From NCBI GenBank assembly GCA_022763485.1, contig JALEGX010000075.1:1-52292 (forward strand): DNA of 52,292 bases, written 5' to 3'. The translations under genes and the position numbers were made by a program. Of the stretch, positions 34,549-43,359 are shown piece by piece. Numbering within the stretch: the first letter of the stretch is position 1; each line of letters begins with the position of its first letter. The stretch comes from Paracoccaceae bacterium (GTDB taxonomy: Bacteria; Pseudomonadota; Alphaproteobacteria; Rhodobacterales; Rhodobacteraceae). The notes under the pieces are model-generated. The model searched no databases. It saw only the letters and a program-made list of their open reading frames with translations, and was not told the origin of the DNA.

Positions 34549-36072
34549 ATGATGAAACCCCTTGGCATGGCGATTGGGTTGGCCATCGCGCTCTCAACCG
34601 CACCCGTTGTTGCAGCCCCTAAGACCGACGTGACAATCGCGTCGCCGTGGGAGGTCGCAAGTTTTGACCCTGCGGTCGCCGGGTTCGCCATCCAGAAGTT
34701 GCAGATTATGGAAAACCTGGTGGATGCAGACGCCTCAGGTGTGCTGCGCCCCGGTCTTGCGACCGATTGGTCCGCCTCGGAAGATGGTTTGACCTGGGCC
34801 TTCACCCTGCGTGAAGGCGTGACCTTTCACGACGGATCGCCGTTTGACGTCGATGCAGCGGTCAGCGCGCTAACCCGCGCCTGGGGCCAGCCCGGTGTGC
34901 TGAAAAAGGCCCCGATCACCGGCATTTCGGACATGGACGGCAAGGTGGTGTTCACCCTTGAAACCCCATTCACGGCCTTGCCCGCCTTCCTGGCCCACGC
35001 CAGCACGATCATCCCGGCGCCCACGGCCTTTGACGCGGAAGGAAAGCCCGTTGCCCTGATCCGGACCGGCCCCTTCAAAGTGACCGAGTTCGTTCCGCCG
35101 CAAAGCATTTCAATGGCGCGCAACGATGGCTACTGGGGCGCGTTGCCCAAGATTGAAACCGCCAGCTATCTGGCCGCCGGCCGCGCCGAAACCCGCGCGC
35201 TGCTTGCCGAAAGCGGCGACGCGGATATCGTCTTCACGCTTGATCCTTCGGGCTACAGCCACTTGCAGCACGTGGATGCGATCGAAACCAAGGCCGTGCC
35301 TATTCCGCGTGTTGTCGCGCTCAAGGTCAATGCCGGCCACGCGTTCTTCAACGATGCGCGCGCCCGTCAGGCGCTGAGCCTGTCCATTCCGCGTGACGGC
35401 ATTGCCAAGGCGATCACCCGCTTCCCCGAAGCCGCTGCGGATCAGCTGTTCCCACCTGCGCTAGGGGGCTGGCATTCCAAAGATCTTGCACCGTTGGAAA
35501 CCGACCTGGCAAAGGCCGCCGCGCTGCTTGCAGAACTGGGCTGGACCAAAGGTGACGATGGCATCCTGACCCGGGATGGCGACCGGTTCTCGATCCTGCT
35601 GCGGACGTTCCCGGACCGTCCGGAACTGCCGCTGATCGCAACCGCATTGCAGGACACCTGGCGCGAACTTGGCATTGAGCTTGAGGTTTCGGTAGCCAGC
35701 TATTCGGAGATTCCAGCCGGTCACCAGGACGGATCGCTGCATGTGGCGCTTTACGCCCGCAACTATGGTCTGACCCCCGATCCGGTTGGCTCGGTCATGC
35801 AGGACTTCGGCACCGGCGGTGGTGATTGGGGCGCAATGGGCTGGGACAATGCCGCCGTGGCCAAGGCCATCGACGTCATCGCCTCGACCGCAGATCAGAG
35901 CATTCGCGGCGAAAATATCGCCAAGGTTGCCAGCATCCTGCATCGGGAACTGCCGGTCATTCCGGTGGTCTGGTACCAGCACACCGTGTCGATCGACAAA
36001 AAGCTGGGCGGCGTGGTGATCGATCCGTTGCAGCGCAGCTACGGCCTGAGCGAGATGTACTGGACCGAGTGA
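34549..36072 (+). CDS. Nickel/peptide-class ABC importer substrate-binding protein
   Basis: The 507-residue SBP family-5 protein has a Sec signal (MMKPLGMAIGLAIALSTAPVVAA). It carries family strings LATDWSASEDGLTWAFTLRE, GVTFHDGSPF and VRKQALSL-type features (written here ARARQALSLSIPRD). Family members bind nickel (NikA, often with a chelator), opine-type metallophores, dipeptides or glutathione. AGGAGG lies 7 bases before the start. A Zur-like box in its promoter and its position next to urease favour a metal or metallophore ligand over peptides. First gene of a four-gene operon. Confidence 0.8.
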   Translation: MMKPLGMAIGLAIALSTAPVVAAPKTDVTIASPWEVASFDPAVAGFAIQKLQIMENLVDADASGVLRPGLATDWSASEDGLTWAFTLREGVTFHDGSPFDVDAAVSALTRAWGQPGVLKKAPITGISDMDGKVVFTLETPFTALPAFLAHASTIIPAPTAFDAEGKPVALIRTGPFKVTEFVPPQSISMARNDGYWGALPKIETASYLAAGRAETRALLAESGDADIVFTLDPSGYSHLQHVDAIETKAVPIPRVVALKVNAGHAFFNDARARQALSLSIPRDGIAKAITRFPEAAADQLFPPALGGWHSKDLAPLETDLAKAAALLAELGWTKGDDGILTRDGDRFSILLRTFPDRPELPLIATALQDTWRELGIELEVSVASYSEIPAGHQDGSLHVALYARNYGLTPDPVGSVMQDFGTGGGDWGAMGWDNAAVAKAIDVIASTADQSIRGENIAKVASILHRELPVIPVVWYQHTVSIDKKLGGVVIDPLQRSYGLSEMYWTE

Positions 36073-36076
36073 CCTG

Positions 36077-37033
36077 ATGCGCTCCTTTGCAAGGTCTTTT
36101 CTTGCGGCCCTCGCCACGCGGGGGCTGCAAGCTGTCATCGTTGCCGTCATCGTTGGCGTCGTGAGCTTTGCCATGATGCAGGCGCTACCGGGTGACGCCG
36201 CCTACCGCATCGCGGCGGGGCGGTATGGGTATGACATGATGGATGCCGCAGCTGCCGAGGCTGTGCGTGTTGAGCTGGGCCTGGACCGCCCCGCCTTGGT
36301 GCAGCTCTGGTCCTGGCTGACCACGCTGGCCCAGTTCGACCTGGGTATTTCGGCGGTCTATGGCACCCCCGTCGCAGATGAGATTGCCACCCAGCTGGGC
36401 TATACAATGCTGCTGGCGGCGGGTGCCGTGGTGACCTCTTTGCTGATCGCCCTGCCCCTGGGGATCGCATCCGGGCTCAACCCCGGTGGGGCTCTGGACC
36501 GCGCCACGCTTGGCGTCTCGATCTTTCTGCGCGCCATCCCCGCCTTTGCTCTGGGTGTCGTGCTGGTGCTGGTCTTTGCGGTCCAGCTCAAGCTGTTTCC
36601 GGTGGCAGGCTTCAAATCCTTTGCCAACCTCGTGCTACCGTCGCTGACGCTGGGCCTGGGGCTGGCGTCCGTGTCGAACCGCGTTGTCCGCGATGCCGTT
36701 GCCGACGCGATGAACGCCGACTGGCGTCTGTTCGCCCGCACCAAGGGCCTGTCGGCTAGGATGACCCTGTGGCGCCATGTGCTGCGCAATGCGGCCTTGC
36801 CGGTTGTGACCTATGTCGGGGTGCAGCTGGCCTATCTGATCGAAGGCGTGGTGATCGTGGAAACCGTTTTCGCCTGGCCCGGAATCGGTCACGCGCTGGT
36901 CCACGCGATTTTCGGCCGCGACATCGCCATGGTGCAGGGCACGGCCCTGGTGTTGGGCCTGACCTATGTGGCGCTGAACCTGATCGTGGATCTTGCCTGT
37001 CGCGGCATCGACCCAAGGGAGCGTTCGGCATGA
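36077..37033 (+). CDS. ABC importer permease (NikB/DppB-like)
   Basis: The 318-residue permease has six membrane segments and the DppB-type features PGDAAYRIAAGRYG and, near the C-terminus, VIVETVFAWPGIGHALVHAI. The EAA-like loop is RTKGLSARMTLWRHVLRNA. It starts 4 bases after the binding-protein gene and overlaps the next permease (ATGA). Partner of NikC-like 37030. Confidence 0.9.
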   Translation: MRSFARSFLAALATRGLQAVIVAVIVGVVSFAMMQALPGDAAYRIAAGRYGYDMMDAAAAEAVRVELGLDRPALVQLWSWLTTLAQFDLGISAVYGTPVADEIATQLGYTMLLAAGAVVTSLLIALPLGIASGLNPGGALDRATLGVSIFLRAIPAFALGVVLVLVFAVQLKLFPVAGFKSFANLVLPSLTLGLGLASVSNRVVRDAVADAMNADWRLFARTKGLSARMTLWRHVLRNAALPVVTYVGVQLAYLIEGVVIVETVFAWPGIGHALVHAIFGRDIAMVQGTALVLGLTYVALNLIVDLACRGIDPRERSA

Positions 37034-37869
37034 CCAACCATCCGGATATGATCATGGGTACCTCCCAGCCCGTCGCCCGGGTCAGGCTTTCGCCATCGCG
37101 GATGCTGGGGCTGGGGTTGATGGCCCTCCTGGCCATCGCTGCGATCGGAGGTCCCGCCCTGATCGGTGGCGACCCAGCCAAACAATCACTCCTGCACACG
37201 CTAGAAGGCCCCAGCCCCGCCCATCCTCTGGGCACCGACAACCTGGGCCGGGACATGGCCTCGCGGTTGTTGTCGGGGGCGCAGCTGTCATTGTCGCTGG
37301 CCTTTCTTTCCGTGATCACCGCTGGGCTGCCCGGCACCGTGTTGGGTGTGGCCGCTGCCTGGTTCGGCGGCTGGCCCGACCGGGTGCTGGGGGCTTTCGC
37401 CGACGCGGTTCTGGCGCTGCCGGGGCTTTTGCTGGTGTTGATGCTGGCAGCGATTTCACCGGGATCCTGGTGGGCGCTCTACGCCGGTATCTCCTTGACA
37501 CTGTGGGTTGAATACTTCCGCTACACCCGCCAACGGGCGCGTATCGTGCTGGCCGAGCCGGCGGTGGAAGCGTCACGCCTTCTGGGCCTTGGGCCTTGGC
37601 TCCTGATCCGCCGACACCTGATCCCGGAAATCGGCCCCGGCCTGTTGACCGTCGCCGCCTTTGGGGCCGCCACTGCCGTGACCGCGGTCGCGGCGCTTGG
37701 GTTCGTCAGCGTTGGGATCCGCCCGCCAACCGCAGAATGGGGCGTCATGATGACCGAACTTCTGCCTTACTGGCGCGAAGCCCCGTTCCTGATCCTGCAA
37801 CCTGTCGCCTGCCTGGTCCTGACCGTGCTGGCCCTGCATCTTTCAGCCGGAGGAGCCCGACGCCCATGA
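37030..37869 (+). CDS. ABC importer permease (NikC/DppC-like)
   Basis: The 279-residue permease starts MTNHPDMIMGTSQPVARVRL and contains HPLGTDNLGRDMASRLLSG, the hallmark of the DppC/NikC family, and the EAA loop EASRLLGLGPWLLIRRHLIP. The open frame continues upstream but ATG 37030 overlaps the preceding stop. It forms the heterodimeric channel with the NikB-like permease. Confidence 0.9.
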   Translation: MTNHPDMIMGTSQPVARVRLSPSRMLGLGLMALLAIAAIGGPALIGGDPAKQSLLHTLEGPSPAHPLGTDNLGRDMASRLLSGAQLSLSLAFLSVITAGLPGTVLGVAAAWFGGWPDRVLGAFADAVLALPGLLLVLMLAAISPGSWWALYAGISLTLWVEYFRYTRQRARIVLAEPAVEASRLLGLGPWLLIRRHLIPEIGPGLLTVAAFGAATAVTAVAALGFVSVGIRPPTAEWGVMMTELLPYWREAPFLILQPVACLVLTVLALHLSAGGARRP

Positions 37870-39257
37870 GCCAGTCCATCAAAGTAGAGGATTTGTCAGT
37901 CTTTGCCGGAAACACCCGCCTTCTTGGGCCGGTCAGCTTCGCAGTCTCTCCTGAAGCGTCCCTGGTGATCATGGGAGAGACCGGAGCCGGCAAAAGCCTG
38001 ATCGCGCAGGCCATTCTGGGCACTCTGCCTGCCAGCTTGCGGGCCGATGGGCAAATCGTGGTGAACGGTCGCGATCTCAACACGCTAACACCTGTTGAAC
38101 GTGCCGCAATGTGGGGGCACGAACTGGCGACGCTGCCGCAAGAGCCCTGGCGGGCCCTGGACCCCCTGATGCGTGCGTTTCCCCAGGTGTCAGAGACATT
38201 CCGCCACGTCGCCAACATGTCCGCGGCACAGGCCCGCCGCGCAACGGAATACGCGTTCGAAACGCTGGACCTGACCGGTGCCGAATGGCGCCTGCCGGGC
38301 GCCCTCTCAGGCGGCATGGCGCAACGGGTCGCCTTTGCCGCTACCACCGCAGGCAATGCCCCTATCCTGCTGGCTGATGAGCCCACAAAAGGGCTTGATG
38401 CCGAACGACATGACAAAGTTGTCTCGCTGTTGGCAGAGGTTCCCGCTTCAGGTGGAACACTGCTGACCATTACGCACGAAGTCTCTGTCGCACGGCGGTT
38501 GGGTGGTCAGGTGATCGTGTTGCGCAATGGCCAGCTGGTGGAACAGGGCGATGCGGAAACCGTGCTGACGACCCCGGCAAGCCCCTATACGCAGGACCTG
38601 CTGAACGCGGCCCCGCAAAACTGGCCCAGATCCAAGCCGCACACAGCCGGCGAGGTCGTTTTGACGGCGCGTGATCTGACCCTTGCCCGAAATGGATCGC
38701 CGTTGGTTTCAGGCTTCGACCTGACCCTGCGCGCCGGCGAGCGCGTCGCGCTGACGGGGCCCAGCGGCGTCGGCAAGACAACGCTTCTGGACGCGCTGGC
38801 GGGACTTCTGTCTCCTGTCAGGGGAACAGTGAAACGCGCGCCTTCCCTGTCACGCACCACGGTGCAGAAACTGTACCAGGATCCGCCAGCCGCGTTTCCC
38901 CCGCGCGTCCCGTTGCGCTTGACCTTGCAGGATGTGGCCCGCTTGCATGGCACGGATTGGGACCGCGTCGAACTGTATCTTGAGGACCTGGGCGTTCATC
39001 CATCCCTGCTGGAACGCCGCCCGGATGCCGTGTCGGGCGGCGAGCTGCAGCGGATCTCCATCGCCCGCGCGATGACCGTGGGTCCTCGGATCCTGCTTGC
39101 GGACGAGCCGACATCGCGGCTGGACCCGATCACGCAACGCGACACCCTGGCGATGCTGGCACGGGTCGCAGCCAAAGAAGATATTGCGGTTGTTCTGGTC
39201 ACCCATGACCCCTGCATCGCGTCGAACTGGGCAGATCGACTGATTGAACTGGCCTGA
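37866..39257 (+). CDS. Fused two-domain ABC ATPase (NikD-NikE-like)
   Basis: The 463-residue protein has two ABC domains on one chain. The first has Walker A GETGAGKSLI, signature LSGGMAQRVAFAA and Walker B ILLADEPTKGLD. The second has [26 protein letters not shown] and LLADEPTSRLDP. Typical NikD and NikE are separate proteins, so this is a fused pair. The first signature LSGGM differs slightly from LSGGQ. It overlaps the NikC-like gene (ATGA at 37866-37869), and nothing else follows in the operon. Confidence 0.92.
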   Translation: MSQSIKVEDLSVFAGNTRLLGPVSFAVSPEASLVIMGETGAGKSLIAQAILGTLPASLRADGQIVVNGRDLNTLTPVERAAMWGHELATLPQEPWRALDPLMRAFPQVSETFRHVANMSAAQARRATEYAFETLDLTGAEWRLPGALSGGMAQRVAFAATTAGNAPILLADEPTKGLDAERHDKVVSLLAEVPASGGTLLTITHEVSVARRLGGQVIVLRNGQLVEQGDAETVLTTPASPYTQDLLNAAPQNWPRSKPHTAGEVVLTARDLTLARNGSPLVSGFDLTLRAGERVALTGPSGVGKTTLLDALAGLLSPVRGTVKRAPSLSRTTVQKLYQDPPAAFPPRVPLRLTLQDVARLHGTDWDRVELYLEDLGVHPSLLERRPDAVSGGELQRISIARAMTVGPRILLADEPTSRLDPITQRDTLAMLARVAAKEDIAVVLVTHDPCIASNWADRLIELA

Positions 39258-39731
39258 GCGACACGGCCTATGGGACCGTCTTGTCCGCGAGTCGGTCCTG
39301 TTCGCGACCCCGGCTTCTTTCCAATCAGGCCGCGTTCGACCCCTCAAAAAAGTCTATGAAACAAGGTTGCCCGGTCTGTAAAGCATCCCCCCAGCCCGCT
39401 GACCCGGTGCGCCGGGCGGCCCATCTCACAGCCCCAAAAACGGCTTTTTTTTCCATCAAGAACGCCCTCCGGAGGCCTGCCGTAACGGCGAGAAAAATTA
39501 TTATTGTATAACTCAAACAATTTTTTTAGGGTCCTGACCATGCAGCGCCACACCGTGGCGTGGCGAGTCTGCAAGCCAGAACTTTGATCGGCAATCACCG
39601 AGACGGGGCGTTTCTTGTTCCAGAAATACAAGCAACCCAGAGGATCAATGCGGGCGTCGTTGCCGAGTAACTTGATCACAGAAAACAACTAAGACGGCTT
39701 GCGGAAAACACATACTGACAGCGAGGTCATC
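39258..39731. other. Intergenic gap between the two ABC importer operons
   Basis: I find no supported gene in this 474-base stretch. It holds the 3' end of the nickel/peptide-class importer operon, an AT-rich segment (about 39490-39530) and a short perfect hairpin CGCCAC-ACC-GTGGCG at 39546-39560. The dipeptide importer promoter should lie to its right. A 114-codon leftward open frame here has no recognisable features. Confidence 0.5.
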
Positions 39732-41312
39732 ATGAAGAAAACAACAACTATCCTGGCAGTTGCGGCGCTGATGTCGTCAACGGCCGTGGTCAGCGCCGAG
39801 ACCCTGAAGTGGGCCCGTGCGGGTGACGCCCTGACACTGGATCCGCATTCGCAGAACGAAGGTCCCAGCCACACCATGCGTCACCAGATGTATGAGCCGC
39901 TGATCATCCGCGACACCAGCGGTGCCTTCGTGCCAACCCTGGCGACCGACTGGGCCCCGAGCGCCGACAACCCCAACGTCTGGGTGTTCAACCTGCGCAA
40001 GGGCGTCAAATTCCACGATGGCGCGGACTTCACCGCCGAGGACGTGGTGTTCAGCTTCGAGCGTGCGAAACAGCCCAATTCGGACATGAAAGAGCTGATC
40101 GGTTCGATCGTCGCGGTGCGCGCCGTCGATGACCACACTGTCGAGATCGAAACCAGTGGCCCGAACCCGATCCTGCCGTCGAACCTGACCAACCTGTTCA
40201 TGATGGACAAGGGCTGGACCGAGGCGAACAACACCGTCAACGTGCAAGACTTTGAGGGCGGCGAGATCACCTATGCCACCACCCATGTGAACGGCACCGG
40301 CGCCTATCGTCTGGTCAGCCGCGAGCCTGACGTGAAAACCGTCATGGTGCGCAACGAGGAGTATTGGGGCCGCAACGACTTCCCCATGGAAGTCAGCGAA
40401 ATCATCTATACCCCGATCCAGAACGCAGCGACCCGTGTTGCCGCGCTGCTGTCGGGTGAGGTGAACTTCCTCCAGGACATGCCGGTGCAGGATCTGGCAC
40501 GCGTGGACAGCGCCGATGGTCTGATGGTCAAGCAGGCACCGCAGAACCGCGTGATCTTCTTTGGCATGAACCAGGGTGCGGATGACATCGAGGCCGACAA
40601 TATCGACGGCAAGAACCCGCTGGCGGACGTGCGTGTGCGCAAGGCGATGTCCATGGCCATCAACCGCGACGCCATTCGTCAGGTCGTGATGCGTGGCCAG
40701 TCGCAGCCCGCAGGCATGATCGCACCGCCCTTCGTGAACGGCTGGACCGCCGCGATGGACGGCGAAAGCTCGACCGATCTGGCAGGCGCGAAGGCGCTGA
40801 TGGCCGAAGCTGGTTACGCAGATGGCTTCTCGATCCGTCTGGACTGCCCGAATGACCGCTACATCAACGACGAAGCGATCTGTCAGGCCGCAGTTGGTAT
40901 GCTGGGTCAGATCGGCATCACGGTGAACCTGGACGCGATCCCGAAGGCGCAGCACTTCCCCAAGATCACCGACGGCAAGACCGACTTCTACATGCTGGGC
41001 TGGGGTGTTCCGACCTACGATTCGGAATACATCTTCAACTTCCTGGTGCATGGTCGTGAAAGCGACATCGGCACCTGGAACGGCACCGGCTTCAACAACG
41101 CGGACGTGAATGCGAAGATCAAGTCGCTGGCCTCGAACACCGATCTGGACGCGCGGAACGCGGATATCGCCGCCATCTGGCGCGTGGTGCAGGACGAACA
41201 GCTGTATATCCCGATCCACCACCAGGTGCTGAACTGGGGCATGGCTGACAATGTCGGCATCGAGGTTGATCCCGAAGATCAGCCCCGCGTCAAATACTTC
41301 ACCATGAAGTAA
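39732..41312 (+). CDS. dppA: Dipeptide-type ABC importer substrate-binding protein
   Basis: The 526-residue protein has a Sec signal (MKKTTTILAVAALMSSTAVVSA) and SBP family-5 strings YEPLIIRDTSGAFVPTLATD, GVKFHDGADFTAEDVVFSFE, RVRKAMSMAINRDAIRQVVM and YNFLVHGRESD-like sequence (IFNFLVHGRESD). Such proteins bind di- and oligopeptides or related ligands. ATG 39732 follows GCGAGGTCATC. It begins the dppABC-D operon, and the strong hairpins after it may raise its expression above the permeases. A Xaa-Pro peptidase downstream suggests proline-containing peptides. Confidence 0.9.
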   Translation: MKKTTTILAVAALMSSTAVVSAETLKWARAGDALTLDPHSQNEGPSHTMRHQMYEPLIIRDTSGAFVPTLATDWAPSADNPNVWVFNLRKGVKFHDGADFTAEDVVFSFERAKQPNSDMKELIGSIVAVRAVDDHTVEIETSGPNPILPSNLTNLFMMDKGWTEANNTVNVQDFEGGEITYATTHVNGTGAYRLVSREPDVKTVMVRNEEYWGRNDFPMEVSEIIYTPIQNAATRVAALLSGEVNFLQDMPVQDLARVDSADGLMVKQAPQNRVIFFGMNQGADDIEADNIDGKNPLADVRVRKAMSMAINRDAIRQVVMRGQSQPAGMIAPPFVNGWTAAMDGESSTDLAGAKALMAEAGYADGFSIRLDCPNDRYINDEAICQAAVGMLGQIGITVNLDAIPKAQHFPKITDGKTDFYMLGWGVPTYDSEYIFNFLVHGRESDIGTWNGTGFNNADVNAKIKSLASNTDLDARNADIAAIWRVVQDEQLYIPIHHQVLNWGMADNVGIEVDPEDQPRVKYFTMK

Positions 41313-41319
41313 ATCGATC

Positions 41320-41348
41320 CGGGCCACCCGTGTGATGCGGGTGGCCCG
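41320..41348 (+). promoter_or_regulatory. Intra-operon hairpin after dppA
   Basis: CGGGCCACCCG (41320-41330) pairs perfectly with CGGGTGGCCCG (41338-41348), an 11-bp stem with a 7-base loop located 8 bases after the dppA stop. No T-run follows. It is typical of mRNA stabilisers or partial attenuators that raise binding-protein levels over permease levels. Confidence 0.65.
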
Positions 41349-41351
41349 CCC

Positions 41352-41386
41352 GTGCCGGGCGGCGCAGGGTCCCCCTGCCCCGGCAC
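41352..41386 (+). promoter_or_regulatory. Second intra-operon hairpin after dppA
   Basis: GTGCCGGG (41352-41359) pairs with CCCGGCAC (41379-41386), with an inner GCAGGG/CCCTGC (41364-41369 and 41373-41378). It immediately follows the first hairpin, giving two tandem strong stems before dppB. Confidence 0.55.
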
Positions 41387-41449
41387 CTCTATCTGATCCG
41401 TCAATTCAACGCGTGACCCCACGCGTATTGGCACAAGAAAGCCTCTGTG

Positions 41450-42421
41450 ATGTTGCCATTCATCCTAAAGCGTGTGTTCCAGTCCATTCTGGTACTGGTC
41501 ATCACCGGCGCGATTGCGTTTTCCATGTTCACCTTCGTGGGTGACCCGATTGACAACATGCTGGGCCAGGAGCGCACGATGGAAGACGTCGAACGTCTGC
41601 GTGCGCAGCTGGGCCTGGATCAACCGGTGCCGGTCCAGTACTTCAAATTCCTCAACGAGGCCGCCAAGGGTAACTTCGGTGTCAGCTACCGGCAGGGCCG
41701 CGAAGTGTCCGAGATCATCATGGAACGCGCGCCAGCCACGCTGGAACTGGCCGCTCTGTCCGCGATCTTTGCCGTGTTGATGGGGATTGCGCTGGGGGTT
41801 TTCACCGCCATTCGCCGCGACGGGTTCGCCGCGAATTTCATCATGTCCGCCTCGCTGATCGGGGTGTCGCTGCCGACCTTCCTGATCGGTATTCTGCTGA
41901 TCTACCTGTTTTCCGTCGAACTTGGCTGGCTTCCCAGTTTTGGCCGGGGAGAGGTGGTGCAGATCGGTGGCTGGACCACGGGGTTCCTGACGGAATCCGG
42001 GTTGAAGGCGCTGATCCTGCCGGCGATTACGCTGGGCCTCTACCAGATGACGCTGATCATGCGTCTGGTGCGGTCCGAAATGCTGGAAGTGCTGCGTCAG
42101 GACTATATCCGGTTCGCCCGCGCCCGCGGCCTGAGCGAGCGGGTGATCAACTTCCGTCACGCGCTCAAGAACACCATGGTTCCGGTGATCACCGTGATCG
42201 GCTTGCAACTGGGGGCGATCATCGCCTTTGCCATCATCACCGAAACCGTCTTTCAGTGGCCCGGTCTTGGGCTGTTGTTCATCAACGCAATTCAGTTCGT
42301 CGATATTCCGGTCATGGCCGCCTATCTGATGATGATTTCGGTGATGTTCGTCGTCATCAACCTGCTGGTTGATATCCTCTATGCCTTCATTGATCCACGT
42401 CTAAGGGTGAGTGCAAAGTGA
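41450..42421 (+). CDS. dppB: Dipeptide ABC importer permease DppB-like
   Basis: The 323-residue permease has six membrane segments with MFTFVGDPIDNMLGQERTME and the EAA loop RARGLSERVINFRHALKNT. ATG 41450 (or GTG 41447) follows the two hairpins. It overlaps the start of dppC (GTG 42418). The loop FAIITETVFQWPGLGLLFI is typical of the family. Confidence 0.93.
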   Translation: MLPFILKRVFQSILVLVITGAIAFSMFTFVGDPIDNMLGQERTMEDVERLRAQLGLDQPVPVQYFKFLNEAAKGNFGVSYRQGREVSEIIMERAPATLELAALSAIFAVLMGIALGVFTAIRRDGFAANFIMSASLIGVSLPTFLIGILLIYLFSVELGWLPSFGRGEVVQIGGWTTGFLTESGLKALILPAITLGLYQMTLIMRLVRSEMLEVLRQDYIRFARARGLSERVINFRHALKNTMVPVITVIGLQLGAIIAFAIITETVFQWPGLGLLFINAIQFVDIPVMAAYLMMISVMFVVINLLVDILYAFIDPRLRVSAK

Positions 42422-43359
42422 CCGACCAAACCAATTCCGTAGCGCCCACCCGGCTGCGCCGTGCGCTCGACAGCGACTTCTTTTACGCGTTCCGCCGGTC
42501 GCCTGTCGCGATGGTGTCGGCCGCTGTGTCGCTGTTACTGATCCTGTCGGCCGTCTTTGCGCCGCTGATTGCAACAACCAACCCGTTTGACCCGTCCTCG
42601 CTGAACCTTATGAACGGGTTCACGCCCCCGATGACGCCGAATGCCTTCACCAGCGAAACCTTCCTGATGGGCACCGACGATCAGGGGCGGGACGTGTTCT
42701 CCACCATCCTCTACGGGATGCGAATCTCGCTGTTCGTGGGCTTTGCTGCTGTCATGTTCGCGGTGGTTCTGGGCATCTTCCTGGGTCTGCTGGCGGGATA
42801 TTTCGGAGGCTGGATCGACAGTTTCATCATGCGCGCCGCTGACGTGCAGCTGACCTTCCCGTCGATCCTGGTTGCCATGCTGATCTTTGGGATCGCCAAG
42901 GGCATCACCCCGATCGAACACCGCGACCAGATGGCGATCTGGGTGCTGATCCTGGCCATCGGGCTCAGCGACTGGGTGCAGTTCGCCCGTGTCGTGCGCG
43001 GCGCCACGCTGGTCGAAAAGAACAAGGACTACGTGTCGGCGGCACGGCTGATCGGGCGGCGTCCCGGGGTGATCATGCTGCGTCACATCCTGCCCAACAT
43101 CCTGTCGCCTGTTCTGGTGATCGCGACCATTTCGCTGGCGCTGGCGATCATTGCCGAGGCAACGCTCAGCTTCCTGGGCGTTGGGGCACCGCCCACACAA
43201 CCCTCGTTGGGAACGCTGATCCGGATCGGACAGGGCTACCTGTTCTCAGGTGAGTGGTGGATCCTGTTCTTCCCCGCCTGCACCCTGCTGGCGCTGGCGC
43301 TGAGTGTGAACATGCTGGGCGACTGGTTGCGTGATGTATTGAACCCGAGGCTGAAATGA
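42418..43359 (+). CDS. dppC: Dipeptide ABC importer permease DppC-like
   Basis: The 313-residue permease has an N-terminal extension and the DppC hallmark FLMGTDDQGRDVFSTILYG. The EAA loop is SAARLIGRRPGVIMLRHILP. GTG start 42418 overlaps the dppB stop, and its own stop overlaps the ATPase start at 43356. It forms a channel with DppB. Confidence 0.93.
   Translation: MTDQTNSVAPTRLRRALDSDFFYAFRRSPVAMVSAAVSLLLILSAVFAPLIATTNPFDPSSLNLMNGFTPPMTPNAFTSETFLMGTDDQGRDVFSTILYGMRISLFVGFAAVMFAVVLGIFLGLLAGYFGGWIDSFIMRAADVQLTFPSILVAMLIFGIAKGITPIEHRDQMAIWVLILAIGLSDWVQFARVVRGATLVEKNKDYVSAARLIGRRPGVIMLRHILPNILSPVLVIATISLALAIIAEATLSFLGVGAPPTQPSLGTLIRIGQGYLFSGEWWILFFPACTLLALALSVNMLGDWLRDVLNPRLK

Noticed and set aside
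39344..39688. 114-codon leftward frame in the gap between ABC operons
   Set aside because: No recognisable domain, no ribosome site and unusual composition. Listed only as part of the intergenic gap.
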